This document shows positions 26,137-35,900 of a DNA stretch of 64,000 nt, piece by piece. The DNA lies in the NCBI GenBank assembly GCA_951813295.1, contig CATOTI010000002.1, positions 2,800,522 through 2,864,521 on the forward strand, given 5' to 3'. Positions within the stretch are counted from its first letter, which is position 1. Each line of letters starts with the position of its first letter. The notes below the pieces were generated by a model that saw nothing but the letters and a program-made list of their open reading frames with translations, had not been told where the DNA came from and did not search any database. This stretch comes from an uncultured Pseudomonadales bacterium (GTDB lineage: Bacteria; Pseudomonadota; Gammaproteobacteria; Pseudomonadales; Azotimanducaceae). Made by a program: the position numbers and the translations under genes.

Positions 26137-26882
26137 TGGGCTGGTTCACGACAACTTTCCACAAGATGGGTTCGCCGCGGTTCTTCTACGGCGGTTCGCG
26201 GCCTTGGATGATCGGGCTCTATCTCGTGGGGCTCGCCCTTATTCTCCTCGGTAGCGTATGGGGGTTGGGCTTCGCCCCGACAGAACGCTATCAAGCCGAT
26301 AGCTTCCGCATCCTCTATGTGCACGCGCCCGCAGCGCATGTCGCGGAGGCCGTGTACGTCGGCATTGCGATCGCGGGGCTCGTCTTTCTCGTCTGGCGGA
26401 TGAAGATGGCCGACATGGTCATCCAGGCGGCGGCGCCGATCGGCATGATTCTCACGGGCGCGGCGCTCGCGACGGGCATCATCTGGGGAATTCCGACCTG
26501 GGGAAAAGGCTGGGTATGGGATGCGCGCACGGTTTCGGTGCTGCTGCTTTTCTTCCTCTTCTTCGGACTCATCGCACTGCGCCAGGCCATACCGAACGAG
26601 AATCGCGCGGCGTTGGCCGTCGCGATTCTGGCGGTGGTCGGCGTCGTGAACATCCCGATCATCAAGTACTCGGTCGATTGGTTCACGACATTGCATCAGC
26701 CTGCGAGCCTCACCCTGGATGACAGGCCCACCATCGCGCTCGCCATGCTCTGGCCTTTGTTGGTCAATTTCCTGGGTTTCTACCTCTTCGTCGGCGCATC
26801 GATCATCGGCGCGCTCAGGGTTCGGATTCTCGAACGTGAGCAGGAGACGGACTGGGTGCTGAGAACGGTCAAGGAGGCGTAG
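26136..26882 (+). CDS. ccmC: Heme lyase-associated membrane protein CcmC
   Basis: CcmC presents heme to CcmE in the periplasm. The 248 residues have six transmembrane helices and the tryptophan-rich WWD-type motif WGIPTWGKGWVWDARTVS, flanked by conserved His residues (RILYVHAPAAH and TTLHQPAS). ATG 26136 overlaps the ccmB stop as TGATG; a TTG one codon upstream is less likely. Confidence 0.95.
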   Translation: MGWFTTTFHKMGSPRFFYGGSRPWMIGLYLVGLALILLGSVWGLGFAPTERYQADSFRILYVHAPAAHVAEAVYVGIAIAGLVFLVWRMKMADMVIQAAAPIGMILTGAALATGIIWGIPTWGKGWVWDARTVSVLLLFFLFFGLIALRQAIPNENRAALAVAILAVVGVVNIPIIKYSVDWFTTLHQPASLTLDDRPTIALAMLWPLLVNFLGFYLFVGASIIGALRVRILEREQETDWVLRTVKEA

Positions 26883-27061
26883 TGGCGGAATTTTTCGCGA
26901 TGGGTGGTCACGGCGTCTATGTTTGGGGTGCCTATGGTGTGAGTATCGTCGCGCTCGTGCTGATCGGCGGGCTTCCCCTGCTGGCGCTCAGGCGCACGAC
27001 GAGGCAATTAAAGGAAGAATGGCTCGAACCACCAGCAGCCGACCCGGTCGAAAGACCCTGA
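26882..27061 (+). CDS. ccmD: Heme exporter small membrane protein CcmD
   Basis: A 59-residue reading frame from GTG 26882, which overlaps the ccmC TAG stop by one base, to TGA 27061. It begins AEFFAMGGHGVYVWGAYG, which matches the CcmD pattern, followed by one transmembrane helix (SIVALVLIGGLPLLAL), then basic RRTTRQLKEEW. CcmD stabilises CcmC/CcmE and CcmAB. Its size and position between ccmC and ccmE support the call. Confidence 0.92.
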   Translation: MAEFFAMGGHGVYVWGAYGVSIVALVLIGGLPLLALRRTTRQLKEEWLEPPAADPVERP

Positions 27062-27083
27062 ATGACGCAATGGAGCGGAAAGG

Positions 27084-27521
27084 ATGAATAGGAAGCGCGG
27101 CCAACGATTGGTGGCGACGCTGTTTTTGCTTGCCGGCGTCGGCGTCACGCTGTCGATCGTGATGTTGGCGCTCGAAGAGAACATCAACCTGTTCTACGAA
27201 CCCGCCAAGGTCGTCAACGGCGAAGCGCCGCGCGGTGTCGTCATTCGCGCGGGCGGTATGGTCGTCGACGGCAGCGTCGAGCACGCCACCGAAGGGTTAG
27301 GCGTGAAGTTCGCGCTGACGGACCCGCGGGGCGGCGATACGTTCTGGGTGGCGTACGAAGGGCTTCTTCCCGGCCTCTTTCGCGAGGGTCAGGGCATCCT
27401 GGTGCGCGGACAACTCGACGCCGCGGGCGTTTTCCAGGCCGATGAAGTGTTAGCGAAACACGACGAAAATTACATGCCGCCGGAGCTCGAAGGTATGCAC
27501 GCGAGCGCGGGCGAGGAGTGA
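27084..27521 (+). CDS. ccmE: Heme chaperone CcmE
   Basis: CcmE is a periplasmic, membrane-anchored beta-barrel that binds heme covalently and passes it to CcmF. The 145 residues have an N-terminal anchor (LVATLFLLAGVGVTLSIVMLAL) and the heme-binding His126 in LAKHDENYMPPE, with the conserved Tyr130. The stop overlaps the ccmF start. Confidence 0.95.
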   Translation: MNRKRGQRLVATLFLLAGVGVTLSIVMLALEENINLFYEPAKVVNGEAPRGVVIRAGGMVVDGSVEHATEGLGVKFALTDPRGGDTFWVAYEGLLPGLFREGQGILVRGQLDAAGVFQADEVLAKHDENYMPPELEGMHASAGEE

Positions 27522-29443
27522 ACCCCGAAATCGGTCATTTCGCGGCGATTGCCGCGATGTCTGTGGTCGCCGCGGCCGGTCTCGCCGGCCTCTATGGCGT
27601 CCAGACGCGACGCACGATCTGGGTAGGCGTCAGCCGCAACCTCGTGCTGGGCCATCTGGTGCTGGTCGCGCTGTCCTTTCTGATCCTGACGCAGGCCTTT
27701 CTCGCCGACGATTTCTCGGTGCTCTACATCGCGGAGAACTCGAACTCGCTTCTACCCTGGTATTACAAGATCAGCGCCGTCTGGGGGGCCCACGAAGGGT
27801 CGTTCCTGCTCTGGTGTCTGATCATGGCGATCTGGATGGCTGCGGTGGCCATGCTGTCGCGCTCTCTACCGGATGCCATCCTCGGGCGTGTCCTTTTCGT
27901 GATGTCGTTCCTGCAGGTCGGCTTTCTTCTTTTTCTTCTCGCGACGAGTAATCCCTTCGAGCGGCTCGTCCCGACCGTGCCGAGCGATGGCAGCGATCTG
28001 AATCCGCTCCTCCAGGACATCGGGCTCATCATTCATCCGCCGTTCCTGTACGCGGGTTATGTCGGCTTTTCGGTGGCCTTCGCGTTTGCCGTCGGCGCTC
28101 TCATGAGCGGTCGTCTCGACGCGGCTTGGGCGCGCTGGTCGCGGCCGTGGACGAATCTCGCGTGGGGTTTTCAGACGGTCGGCATCACGCTCGGCAGTTG
28201 GTGGGCCTATTACGAACTCGGCTGGGGCGGTTGGTGGTTCTGGGATCCCGTCGAGAACGCATCCTTCATGCCCTGGCTCGTGGGGACGGCGCTCGTGCAC
28301 TCGCTGGCGGTGGCGGAAAAGCGAGGTGCGTTCAAGAGCTGGACCGTGCTCCTCGCAATCGCAACCTTCGCGCTCTGTCTCGTCGGTACGTTCATCGTTC
28401 GCTCGGGTGTACTGACGTCCGTGCATGCGTTCGCCGTCGATCCCGAGCGGGGCATGTACATCCTCTGGTTCCTCGTGCTCGTGGTTGGCGGTTCGATGTT
28501 GCTCTATGTGCTGCGCGCGCCGGATGTCCGTAGTCGGATTCAGTACGGCGGGCTTTCGCGGGAGTTGCTCCTCCTCGTCAACAATCTGTTGCTGGTGATT
28601 GCTGTCGCCATGGTGTTGATCGGGACGTTGTACCCGCTTGCCTACGAGGCGATCACCGGGGGTGACAAAGTTTCGGTCGGACCACCGTATTTCAACGCAC
28701 AATTCGTCCCGTTGATGTTCGTGCTCGCCGCCTTTCTCGGTTTGGCACCGGTCGTGCGGTGGAAGTCGACACCGCTCGTCTTGTTCAAGAATCTCGGCTA
28801 CATGATGACCGCCGCCGTCGCGCTCGGCGTCGTGATCCCGCTGCTCTTCCTCGGCGAACTCAAATGGGGATCGGTGCTGGCCCTGGTTCTCGGAATCTGG
28901 ATCGTCGGTTCGCATCTCTTTGATGCGTGGGAGAAACGCATCCGGACGGCGGGGTATGTGGGCATGCTCATCGCGCATATGGGATTCGGAGTTTCGATGA
29001 TCGGGATCGCGGTGACGAGTGAGTTCTCCATCGAATCAGACGTTCGCCTGCGAATCGGTGAAACGACGAGCATCGGATCAGTCGACTTCACCCTCGTCGA
29101 CGTCTCGAGCGTGCGGGGTCCGAACTACACGGCGCAGCGCGGTACGTTCCTGACCTCGACGGGCGTCGAGCTCTTTCCCGAGCAGCGCCGTTATTTTTCC
29201 CGCGGCGACATCATGACGGAAGCAGGTATCGATGCCGGTCTCTTCCGTGATCTCTACGTCGCGCTCGGCGATCCCATCGGGACGGACTCGTGGGGTGCAC
29301 GAATTCAATACAAGCCCCTGGTGCGCTGGATCTGGCTCGGTGCGTTGATGATGTTTGCCGGCGGGGTCGTCGCGATGCTCGATGCGCGTTATCGAAAGCT
29401 TCGGGCGCGTGACGTCGTTCGGTCGCAAGCGGTGACTGCGTGA
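27518..29443 (+). CDS. ccmF: Cytochrome c heme lyase subunit CcmF
   Basis: CcmF attaches heme to apocytochrome c with CcmH and CcmI. The 641-residue polytopic protein has the WWD motif GWGGWWFWDPVENASFMPWL, conserved His residues (WGAHEGSFLLW, LIIHPPFLYAGYVG, TALVHSL) and a large C-terminal periplasmic loop before the last helix. GTG start within the ccmE stop. Length is normal for the family. Confidence 0.96.
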   Translation: MNPEIGHFAAIAAMSVVAAAGLAGLYGVQTRRTIWVGVSRNLVLGHLVLVALSFLILTQAFLADDFSVLYIAENSNSLLPWYYKISAVWGAHEGSFLLWCLIMAIWMAAVAMLSRSLPDAILGRVLFVMSFLQVGFLLFLLATSNPFERLVPTVPSDGSDLNPLLQDIGLIIHPPFLYAGYVGFSVAFAFAVGALMSGRLDAAWARWSRPWTNLAWGFQTVGITLGSWWAYYELGWGGWWFWDPVENASFMPWLVGTALVHSLAVAEKRGAFKSWTVLLAIATFALCLVGTFIVRSGVLTSVHAFAVDPERGMYILWFLVLVVGGSMLLYVLRAPDVRSRIQYGGLSRELLLLVNNLLLVIAVAMVLIGTLYPLAYEAITGGDKVSVGPPYFNAQFVPLMFVLAAFLGLAPVVRWKSTPLVLFKNLGYMMTAAVALGVVIPLLFLGELKWGSVLALVLGIWIVGSHLFDAWEKRIRTAGYVGMLIAHMGFGVSMIGIAVTSEFSIESDVRLRIGETTSIGSVDFTLVDVSSVRGPNYTAQRGTFLTSTGVELFPEQRRYFSRGDIMTEAGIDAGLFRDLYVALGDPIGTDSWGARIQYKPLVRWIWLGALMMFAGGVVAMLDARYRKLRARDVVRSQAVTA

Positions 29444-29973
29444 CGCCGGCGACTAAGCGAACGATCCCATTTGCAATCTTCGCCGGGCTCTTCGTGCTCT
29501 TCTATTTCGGTTTCACGCTCGACGAAGCGACGAAACTGCCATCGGCGTTGTTGAACCGTCCGTTTCCCGCGTTTGCCCTTCCGTCGCTCGGCGGCGAGCG
29601 CGTCGTCACGGAAAAAGACCTCGAAGGCGGGATCAGACTCGTCAACGTGTGGGCCACGTGGTGCCCGACCTGTGCGGATGAACACGACGAACTCGCATGG
29701 ATCGCGAACGAGACTGGTGTCGAGGTCGTCGGCGTTAATTACAAGGACGACCCCGCGTTGGCCCGTTCCTGGCTCGTCGAGCGCGGCGATCCTTATGTAC
29801 TCAACATTGTCGATCGTGCGGGCGATCTCGGCGTCGAACTCGGCGTCTACGGTGCGCCGGAGACGTTTCTCCTCGATGAATCTGGAACGATCCGTCACAA
29901 GCTTGTCGGCGCCATGACGCGGCGGATCTGGGAGGATGAATTCGCGCCGCGCGTCAGCGCGATCAGCCAGTAG
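29440..29973 (+). CDS. ccmG: Thiol:disulfide interchange protein CcmG (DsbE)
   Basis: CcmG is a membrane-tethered periplasmic thioredoxin that keeps CcmH or apocytochrome thiols reduced and receives electrons from DsbD. The 177 residues have an N-terminal anchor and the active site WCPTC (Cys75, Cys78) in the typical setting NVWATWCPTCADEHDEL, with GVYGAPETFLLD containing the cis-Pro. GTG start overlaps the ccmF stop. Confidence 0.95.
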   Translation: MTPATKRTIPFAIFAGLFVLFYFGFTLDEATKLPSALLNRPFPAFALPSLGGERVVTEKDLEGGIRLVNVWATWCPTCADEHDELAWIANETGVEVVGVNYKDDPALARSWLVERGDPYVLNIVDRAGDLGVELGVYGAPETFLLDESGTIRHKLVGAMTRRIWEDEFAPRVSAISQ

Positions 29974-29979
29974 GTTGCG

Positions 29980-30432
29980 ATGAAACTTCTTGTGTGGACA
30001 TGGACGGTTTTGCTCTCCGTATGGGCGTTCGGCGCCACGGCGATCGATGGATACGGGTTCGACGATCCCGAGATGGCGGCGCGATATAAATCACTGATCG
30101 CGGAGCTCCGATGCCCGAAATGCCTGAATACGAACCTGGCAGGCTCGGATGCGCCGATCGCGGTCGATCTTCGTCGCGCCGTGCGGCGTCTGCTCGACGA
30201 AGGCAAGACGGATGAGGAAATCCTCGGCTTCCTGCACGAGAGATACGGTGATTTTGTGCTCTACGACCCACCCTTCAAGGCATCGACCGCGCTTCTGTGG
30301 CTGTTACCCGTGATTCTCCTTCTTGTCGGGGCGTTCGTGGTGTTTCGCACGGGCCAGCGGCGCGAGGCGGTGGTGTTGACGGAGGATGAGCAACAAAGGC
30401 TACGTCGGCTGGGGGTCAGCGAGACGGAATGA
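29980..30432 (+). CDS. ccmH: Cytochrome c maturation protein CcmH
   Basis: CcmH is a periplasmic thiol-disulfide protein that handles the CXXCH motif of apocytochrome c. The 150 residues have a signal peptide, the redox motif LRCPKCLN (Cys45, Cys48) in a three-helix domain, [21 protein letters not shown], and a C-terminal transmembrane helix. The stop overlaps the ccmI start. Separate CcmH and CcmI, as in Pseudomonas, rather than the fused E. coli form. Confidence 0.95.
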   Translation: MKLLVWTWTVLLSVWAFGATAIDGYGFDDPEMAARYKSLIAELRCPKCLNTNLAGSDAPIAVDLRRAVRRLLDEGKTDEEILGFLHERYGDFVLYDPPFKASTALLWLLPVILLLVGAFVVFRTGQRREAVVLTEDEQQRLRRLGVSETE

Positions 30433-31943
30433 GTGCGCTCGTCTGGATCGTGCCCGGCGTCCTGGCGCTCTTCGCTTGGGCGATCGTCGCCACGCTTCGT
30501 GCGTCGCGCGAAAACGTGCTCGATCGGCGCGAGACGAATGTCGCGCTCTACCGCCAACGTCGGGCGGAGATTGCTGAAGCCGGGTCGAAAGACGCGGACG
30601 CGCTCGAGCGTGAGCTCGGCGTTCAGCTCGCGACTGACGAAGGCAGCGATGAAGTGCCGGACACGCAAGACGTGGCGAACGAACGTTTGGGGTTCAAACC
30701 TTCGCTCTTCGTCGCGGCAGCGATCTCGATCGCGACGGTATCTCTCTATTTCCTGCTTGGCGATCCTTCGGCCGACGCGTTGAAACCGGTGCGCGCGCTC
30801 GTCGAATCGGAAGATCCGGCCGACTGGCTGCGCGCCGAGCGGCTGTTGGTCGATCGAACCACAACGTCGCACGAAAACGCCGACGTATGGTTCTACCTCG
30901 GACACCTGCGCTTCAAGCAGGAGCGCTATGAAGAAGCGGCTGCTGCATTTCGGCGGGTCACAGTACTCGCCGGACCGAGCGAAAACGTCGATCTCTTCCT
31001 GGCGCAATCACTCTTCATCGCGAATCAGGGCACCCTGGGTGATGAAGGGCGAGAGATCGTCACCCGCGTTCTTTCGGTCGGCGGGGATCAGGCCTGGGCG
31101 CTCGAACTACTGGCGTTGGATGCGGCCAGGCGCAGCGACCTCGAAGGCGCGATTCGTTACTCGAGTCGAATCCTCGGCGTCCCGCTTCCCGCGGAGCGAC
31201 GGGCGATGTTCCAGGAGATGGAAAGGCAGCTTCGCGCACGTCTACCGACCGATCGAGCACTCGTGGCAGCGGCTGTCGATGTAGCCGGTCGGTCTCGCTT
31301 CCCGTGGCTGTTCGTCACGGCCCGGGGTGTGGATGGCGGTCCGCCGATCGTCGCGGTTCGGCGGGCGATCCAGGGTGCTGATGGCCCGATCGAGGTCTTT
31401 CTCGACGACCTCGTGAGCATGATGCCGACGAATCTGCTCTCGACGCATGCGGAGGTCGACATCGAAGCGCACCTGTCGACTTCCAACCGGGCCGTCGATC
31501 CCGACGCCGAGGAGCTCCGCAGTGGTGTCGTGCGCGTCGCCCCGAAAGAACGGGCGCGCGTCGATCTGGACTTTCCCGGTGTCGCTCAGGGAGCCGGCGA
31601 CGTCGCTTTGGATGTCCGCATCGAGATCGACGAGACCGTCCGCGAGGACCTCGACGTCCCGAGCACGGTGTTCGTGATCGTGCGTGCCGGCGCCGGTGGA
31701 CCGCCGCTCGCGGTCAAGAAGGTGTTGGTATCGAGTTTTCCGGTCGAAGTCGTCGTTTCCGATGCCGATGTGATGCTGCCGGGAAACTCTTTGGCGTTGT
31801 CCGACGACATTTCGGTTATGGCACGACTCAGCCGGAGCGGTGACGCCATGCCGTCGCTAGGAGATATCGAGAGCGATTTGTTACGCCATGACGATCTGAA
31901 CAAGCCGGTGGCGGTGGTGCTCAGGCGTCTGATCGAGGAATGA
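30429..31943 (+). CDS. ccmI: Cytochrome c biogenesis protein CcmI (CycH), extended
   Basis: CcmI recruits apocytochrome c to the CcmFH lyase. The 504 residues have two N-terminal transmembrane helices ([19 protein letters not shown] and [20 protein letters not shown]) separated by a cytoplasmic coiled-coil loop, TPR units (about residues 140-260) and a long C-terminal beta-rich region (about 280-500) with a duplicated pattern, each copy containing an AGG/RG-type strand and a PxxLL...D motif. The C-terminal domain is more divergent than the rest. Last gene of the ccm operon. Confidence 0.88.
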   Translation: MSALVWIVPGVLALFAWAIVATLRASRENVLDRRETNVALYRQRRAEIAEAGSKDADALERELGVQLATDEGSDEVPDTQDVANERLGFKPSLFVAAAISIATVSLYFLLGDPSADALKPVRALVESEDPADWLRAERLLVDRTTTSHENADVWFYLGHLRFKQERYEEAAAAFRRVTVLAGPSENVDLFLAQSLFIANQGTLGDEGREIVTRVLSVGGDQAWALELLALDAARRSDLEGAIRYSSRILGVPLPAERRAMFQEMERQLRARLPTDRALVAAAVDVAGRSRFPWLFVTARGVDGGPPIVAVRRAIQGADGPIEVFLDDLVSMMPTNLLSTHAEVDIEAHLSTSNRAVDPDAEELRSGVVRVAPKERARVDLDFPGVAQGAGDVALDVRIEIDETVREDLDVPSTVFVIVRAGAGGPPLAVKKVLVSSFPVEVVVSDADVMLPGNSLALSDDISVMARLSRSGDAMPSLGDIESDLLRHDDLNKPVAVVLRRLIEE

Positions 31944-31966
31944 CGTAACAAACGCGATTTTTTTTG

Positions 31967-31985
31967 AAATGTTTGTGAAACATTT
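31967..31985. promoter_or_regulatory. Inverted repeat before the GntR-type regulator gene
   Basis: AAATGTTT-GTG-AAACATTT is a perfect 8-bp inverted repeat with a 3-base centre in an AT-rich patch just after ccmI and 67 bp before the regulator start. GntR proteins bind short palindromes of this type, so it may be an autoregulatory operator. It could also be a weak terminator of the ccm operon, as four T residues close the second arm. Confidence 0.35.
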
Positions 31986-32051
31986 TGGTAGGTGGGTTGT
32001 CCAAGTTCCGAACAAGCCCGGTGACAACGGGCCAGACCTAGGAGTGCACTA

Positions 32052-32732
32052 ATGGAATTTACCCCTGCCGTCAGTCTCACAGCACAGATCGCCGATCACA
32101 TTGGCCTTCGAATCATCCGTGGCGAACTCAAACCGCGCGATCGGATTCAGGAGTTGAAGGTCGCTAACGAACTCTCGGTGTCCCGCGGCTCCGTGCGCGA
32201 GGCACTGTTGATTCTGGAATCGCGGTCGTTGGTCGAGATCATGCCTCGACGGGGCGCAGTCGTACGCTCGCTCGAATGCTCGGAGGTCGACGAGCTCTGT
32301 GATCTCTCGGCCGAGATCATGGTGGTCTTCCTGCGCCGCTTGGGATCGTTCGTCTCGAGTCGCCGGGCCGTTGATACGGCTGGCATCGAGGGATCGCTGC
32401 AGCGTGCCCGGGAAGCCGTGGTGGAGGAAGATCACGAGGCGTTCACCGTGGCGAAACTCGATTTCGTCCGGATTGGGCTCAGCGTCATGGGATCCAGCTA
32501 CCTTCGCTCGTTGATCGAAGACCTGATGCCGTCGTGGTACCGGCTCTGGATGCTCGCATCGCGTCACGGTCGAGCCGATCTACACGACGAGATCCGGCTG
32601 ACCAACGCGGTCTGGGAAGCCGTCAGGGAAAGCAACGACGAACGGATCGGCGAACTTACCCGCGCGCATTGCCGGCGTCAGGCCAAGATGGTTAAGGAAG
32701 TTCTGAACGGCAAATCCGGCGGCGGTCGCTGA
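32052..32732 (+). CDS. GntR family transcriptional regulator (FCD type)
   Basis: The 226-residue protein has an N-terminal winged helix (LTAQIADHIGLRIIRGELKPRDRIQE, ANELSVSRGSVREALLILESRSLVEIMPRRGAVV) and an all-helical C-terminal effector domain of the FCD/FadR type. Possible metal ligands of FCD domains are incomplete here. A GntR gene directly before smc-zipA-ligA is also the order in Pseudomonas. Ligand unknown. ATG preceded by AGGAG at about 8 bp. Confidence 0.88.
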   Translation: MEFTPAVSLTAQIADHIGLRIIRGELKPRDRIQELKVANELSVSRGSVREALLILESRSLVEIMPRRGAVVRSLECSEVDELCDLSAEIMVVFLRRLGSFVSSRRAVDTAGIEGSLQRAREAVVEEDHEAFTVAKLDFVRIGLSVMGSSYLRSLIEDLMPSWYRLWMLASRHGRADLHDEIRLTNAVWEAVRESNDERIGELTRAHCRRQAKMVKEVLNGKSGGGR

Positions 32733-32872
32733 TACGAGCAAAGAGGCGCCGGGGCGCCGTCGACGACGCGTCCCCGTGGTGTGAGCCCTGAACACGTCGA
32801 ATCGCGGCTCGAAGGCGCTTTTTTGTAGGTTTTTGGCGGTCGAAATAGCCAATCCCTCCCGCACCCTGGGGG

Positions 32873-32878
32873 TATAAT
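32873..32878 (+). promoter_or_regulatory. Probable -10 element (TATAAT) of the smc-zipA-ligA operon
   Basis: A perfect TATAAT lies 66 bp before the smc start in a 212-bp gap. No good -35 hexamer is found 16-18 bp upstream, so the call rests on the -10 match and position. Confidence 0.4.
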
Positions 32879-32944
32879 GCGCGATTACTTCGGCACGGTC
32901 CGAAGGTGGGTGTGGGGTCCTCGTTGCGATGAGACGCGAGTCAG

Positions 32945-35900
32945 TTGCGGCTTAAGCAAATCAAACTGGCGGGGTTCAAGTCCTTCGTCGACCCGACGGT
33001 GGTCGTTTTGCCGGGAAACCGGGCCGCCGTGGTGGGTCCGAATGGCTGCGGCAAGTCGAACATCATCGATGCGGTGCGCTGGGTCATGGGGGAGAGTTCG
33101 GCGCGTCAGCTCCGCGGCGAGTCCTTGACCGACGTCATCTTCAACGGCTCGAATTCCCGCCCACCGACCTCACTAGCGACCGTCGAGCTCACGTTCGACA
33201 ATTCCGATGTGCGCATTGGCGGTGAGTTCGCGCAGTACGCTGAAATTTCGATCCGCCGCGAGGTCACTCGCGAATCCCAGTCGACGTATTACCTGAACGG
33301 TCAGAAGTGCCGGCGCCGCGATATCCAGGACGTGTTCCTCGGGACCGGGTTTGGTCCGCGAAGCTACTCGATCATCGAGCAAGGCATGATCAGCCAGCTC
33401 GTCGAAGCGAAGCCCGACGAGTTGCGCGGTTATCTCGAAGAAGCCGCCGGCATATCAAAGTATCGGGAACGCCGGCGTGAAACCGAAAACCGTATCGGCC
33501 ACACGGTTGAAAATCTCGAACGGCTCACCGACCTTCGCGGCGAACTCGACCGGCAGCTTGCGCAACTCGAACGCTCAGCAGCTGCGGCCGAGAAGTACAC
33601 GGCGCTGAAGCACGAGGAACGCGTAAAGCGTGCGGAGCTCACGTTGCTGGGTCTCGATGAGGCCGCGCAAGCGGTGCGCGCCCAGGACGAGATCGTCCGG
33701 ACCGCCGAGGTCGAGGTCGAAGCCGGCAACGCGGAGCAGTCGAAGATCGACGCGCGGCTCGAAACCGAACGGCAGGCACGCGTCGACACGAACGAGGCTT
33801 TCAATGAAGTGCAAGGGCGCTTCTATCGGCTCGGTGCGGAGATCGCGCGACTCGAAGAAAGCATCGCGTCGGGAAGAGCGCGGCTCGATCAACTCCGAAC
33901 AGACCTCGACCTCGTACGTGGCCGTTTCCGCGAGACCGAAGCGCAACAACAAGCCGACGTGGAAAACATCGAGCGGCTCGACGCGGAACTCGAGAACAAG
34001 CAACCCGCCCTTGCGCGCGCCGAGCTAGCCAACCAGACGGCAAGCGAAGCCTTTGTCGAGCAGGAGGCACGGCTCGAAGCGTATCGCGACCGCCGAATCG
34101 AATGGCAACGTCGCGAGAGCGCGATCGAAGCCGAGCGGCGGGTTCTCGAAGATCGAGTCGGCCATATCGATGCATTGCTCGAAACGCTCGAGCGGCGCGG
34201 CGAACAACTCGCCGCCGAAGTCGTCGACTCGAGTGATGAGACTGACGCCATCGCGGCGGTGCGCGCGACCATTGATGGCGCGACCGATGCGCTCGGCCGA
34301 GTCGAGGCGGCTGTCGAGTCCAATGACACCTTGATCAATTCGACGCGCCGTGACATCGAGGAGCAGGAGTCGGTCGTCGAAGAGAGCCGCCTCGAGGTCC
34401 AGTTCCTCCGGCGAGATCTCGCCGCACTCGAGGCGCTACAGCAGGTCGCTCTCGGTCGTCAGCAGTCGAACGCGAAAGATTGGCTCGACCAGGTAGGACT
34501 CTTCGATGCGCCTCGGCTGGGCGAAGGACTTGCGGTCGTTCCCGGCTGGGAACACGCCGTCGAGACGATCGTCGGCCAATCCCTGCAAGCAGTACGGGTC
34601 GACAACGTCGACGCCTATGCGGACACGCTCGGTGATTTCGACGAAGGCGAGGTGATTCTCTTCGAGGGCCGCGCGGTCAGTTCAGACGCTGCGTCATTGG
34701 AAGATTCGAGTTCGGCCGCCGACGTTTTGCCGATGCTTGCCGAGTTCGTCAGGAGCGAAAACGGGCGTATCGATTCGATGCTCATCGGCGTCTTTGCGGC
34801 GGAATCCCTCGATGTGGCGCTGGAAAAGCGGACGAGACTGAAGCCCGGTCAGAGCATCGTCACACGTGACGGTATTCGTCTCGGGTTCGATTGGCTGAGC
34901 GTCGATCGGCGGGTCGACGAAAGTCGGGGCGTCATTCAGCGTGGTCAGGAGATTGATCTCCTGCAGGGCCGGCTGGAGGAAAGTGAAGATCTTCTCGACG
35001 CCGCACAAAGGGCAACGGTGGCGCTTCGGGCTCGGCTCGATGCCGCACTCGGTGAACGCGAATCGCTTCTCGCCCGCGCCGGGGTCGAGCGTGAGCGATT
35101 GTCGGCGGCGCGTTCCGAACACGAAGCGCTCGTGGCGCAGAGCCGGGCGCGAGCAACGGCCGTCGAGAAAGCCCACCAGGAACGAAGTGAAATCGATCAA
35201 CGTCTCGAATCAGAGTCGGCCCGACGTTCGGAATCGGTTGCCCGGGTCTCGACGCTCGAGGAACAACGTGCACGACTCGCTAGTGACGGACGGGCGCTGG
35301 ACGCGGAAGGCGAAACGATCCAGGCCGTCGCGCTGACAGTTCGCCGGGAGGCAGACGAAGCGCGCGAGACCATGCAACAGTTGCGCCTGGAAAGGCAGGC
35401 GGGTGAGACCGCCAGGACGGCCGCCCGCTCGGCGCTCGAACGGCTCGAGGTGCAGCGCGAGGGTTATGTGGCGCAGATCGAAACGTTGGAACGAACGATC
35501 GTCACCACCGACGAACCGTTACCGGGTCTCAACCAGACGCTCGCCGAGAAGCTCGCCGATCGCATCCAACTCGAGCATGAATTGGGTGAAACCCGTCGCG
35601 CAGTCGAAGAAATCGATCAACGGATTCGCTCGGCGGAAACGGAGCGGGCCTCGAGCGAGCAGAAGCAGGAAGCGCTTCGAGGTGTGCTCGAGACGGCGCG
35701 TGTCGAAGCGCGTGGCCTCGCGGTCGAGAAGGGCACGATCGCCGAACGTTTCGGCGAAATCGGTCTTGTCGAAGATGACGTTCGGGCGGGCATGCCGGAT
35801 GATGCGGACAAAGAGCGCTGGACGGCCGAGCTCGATCGTCTGGGGCGACGCATCGAGCGTCTGGGTCGGATCAATCTGGCGGCGATCGATGAACTCGAAT

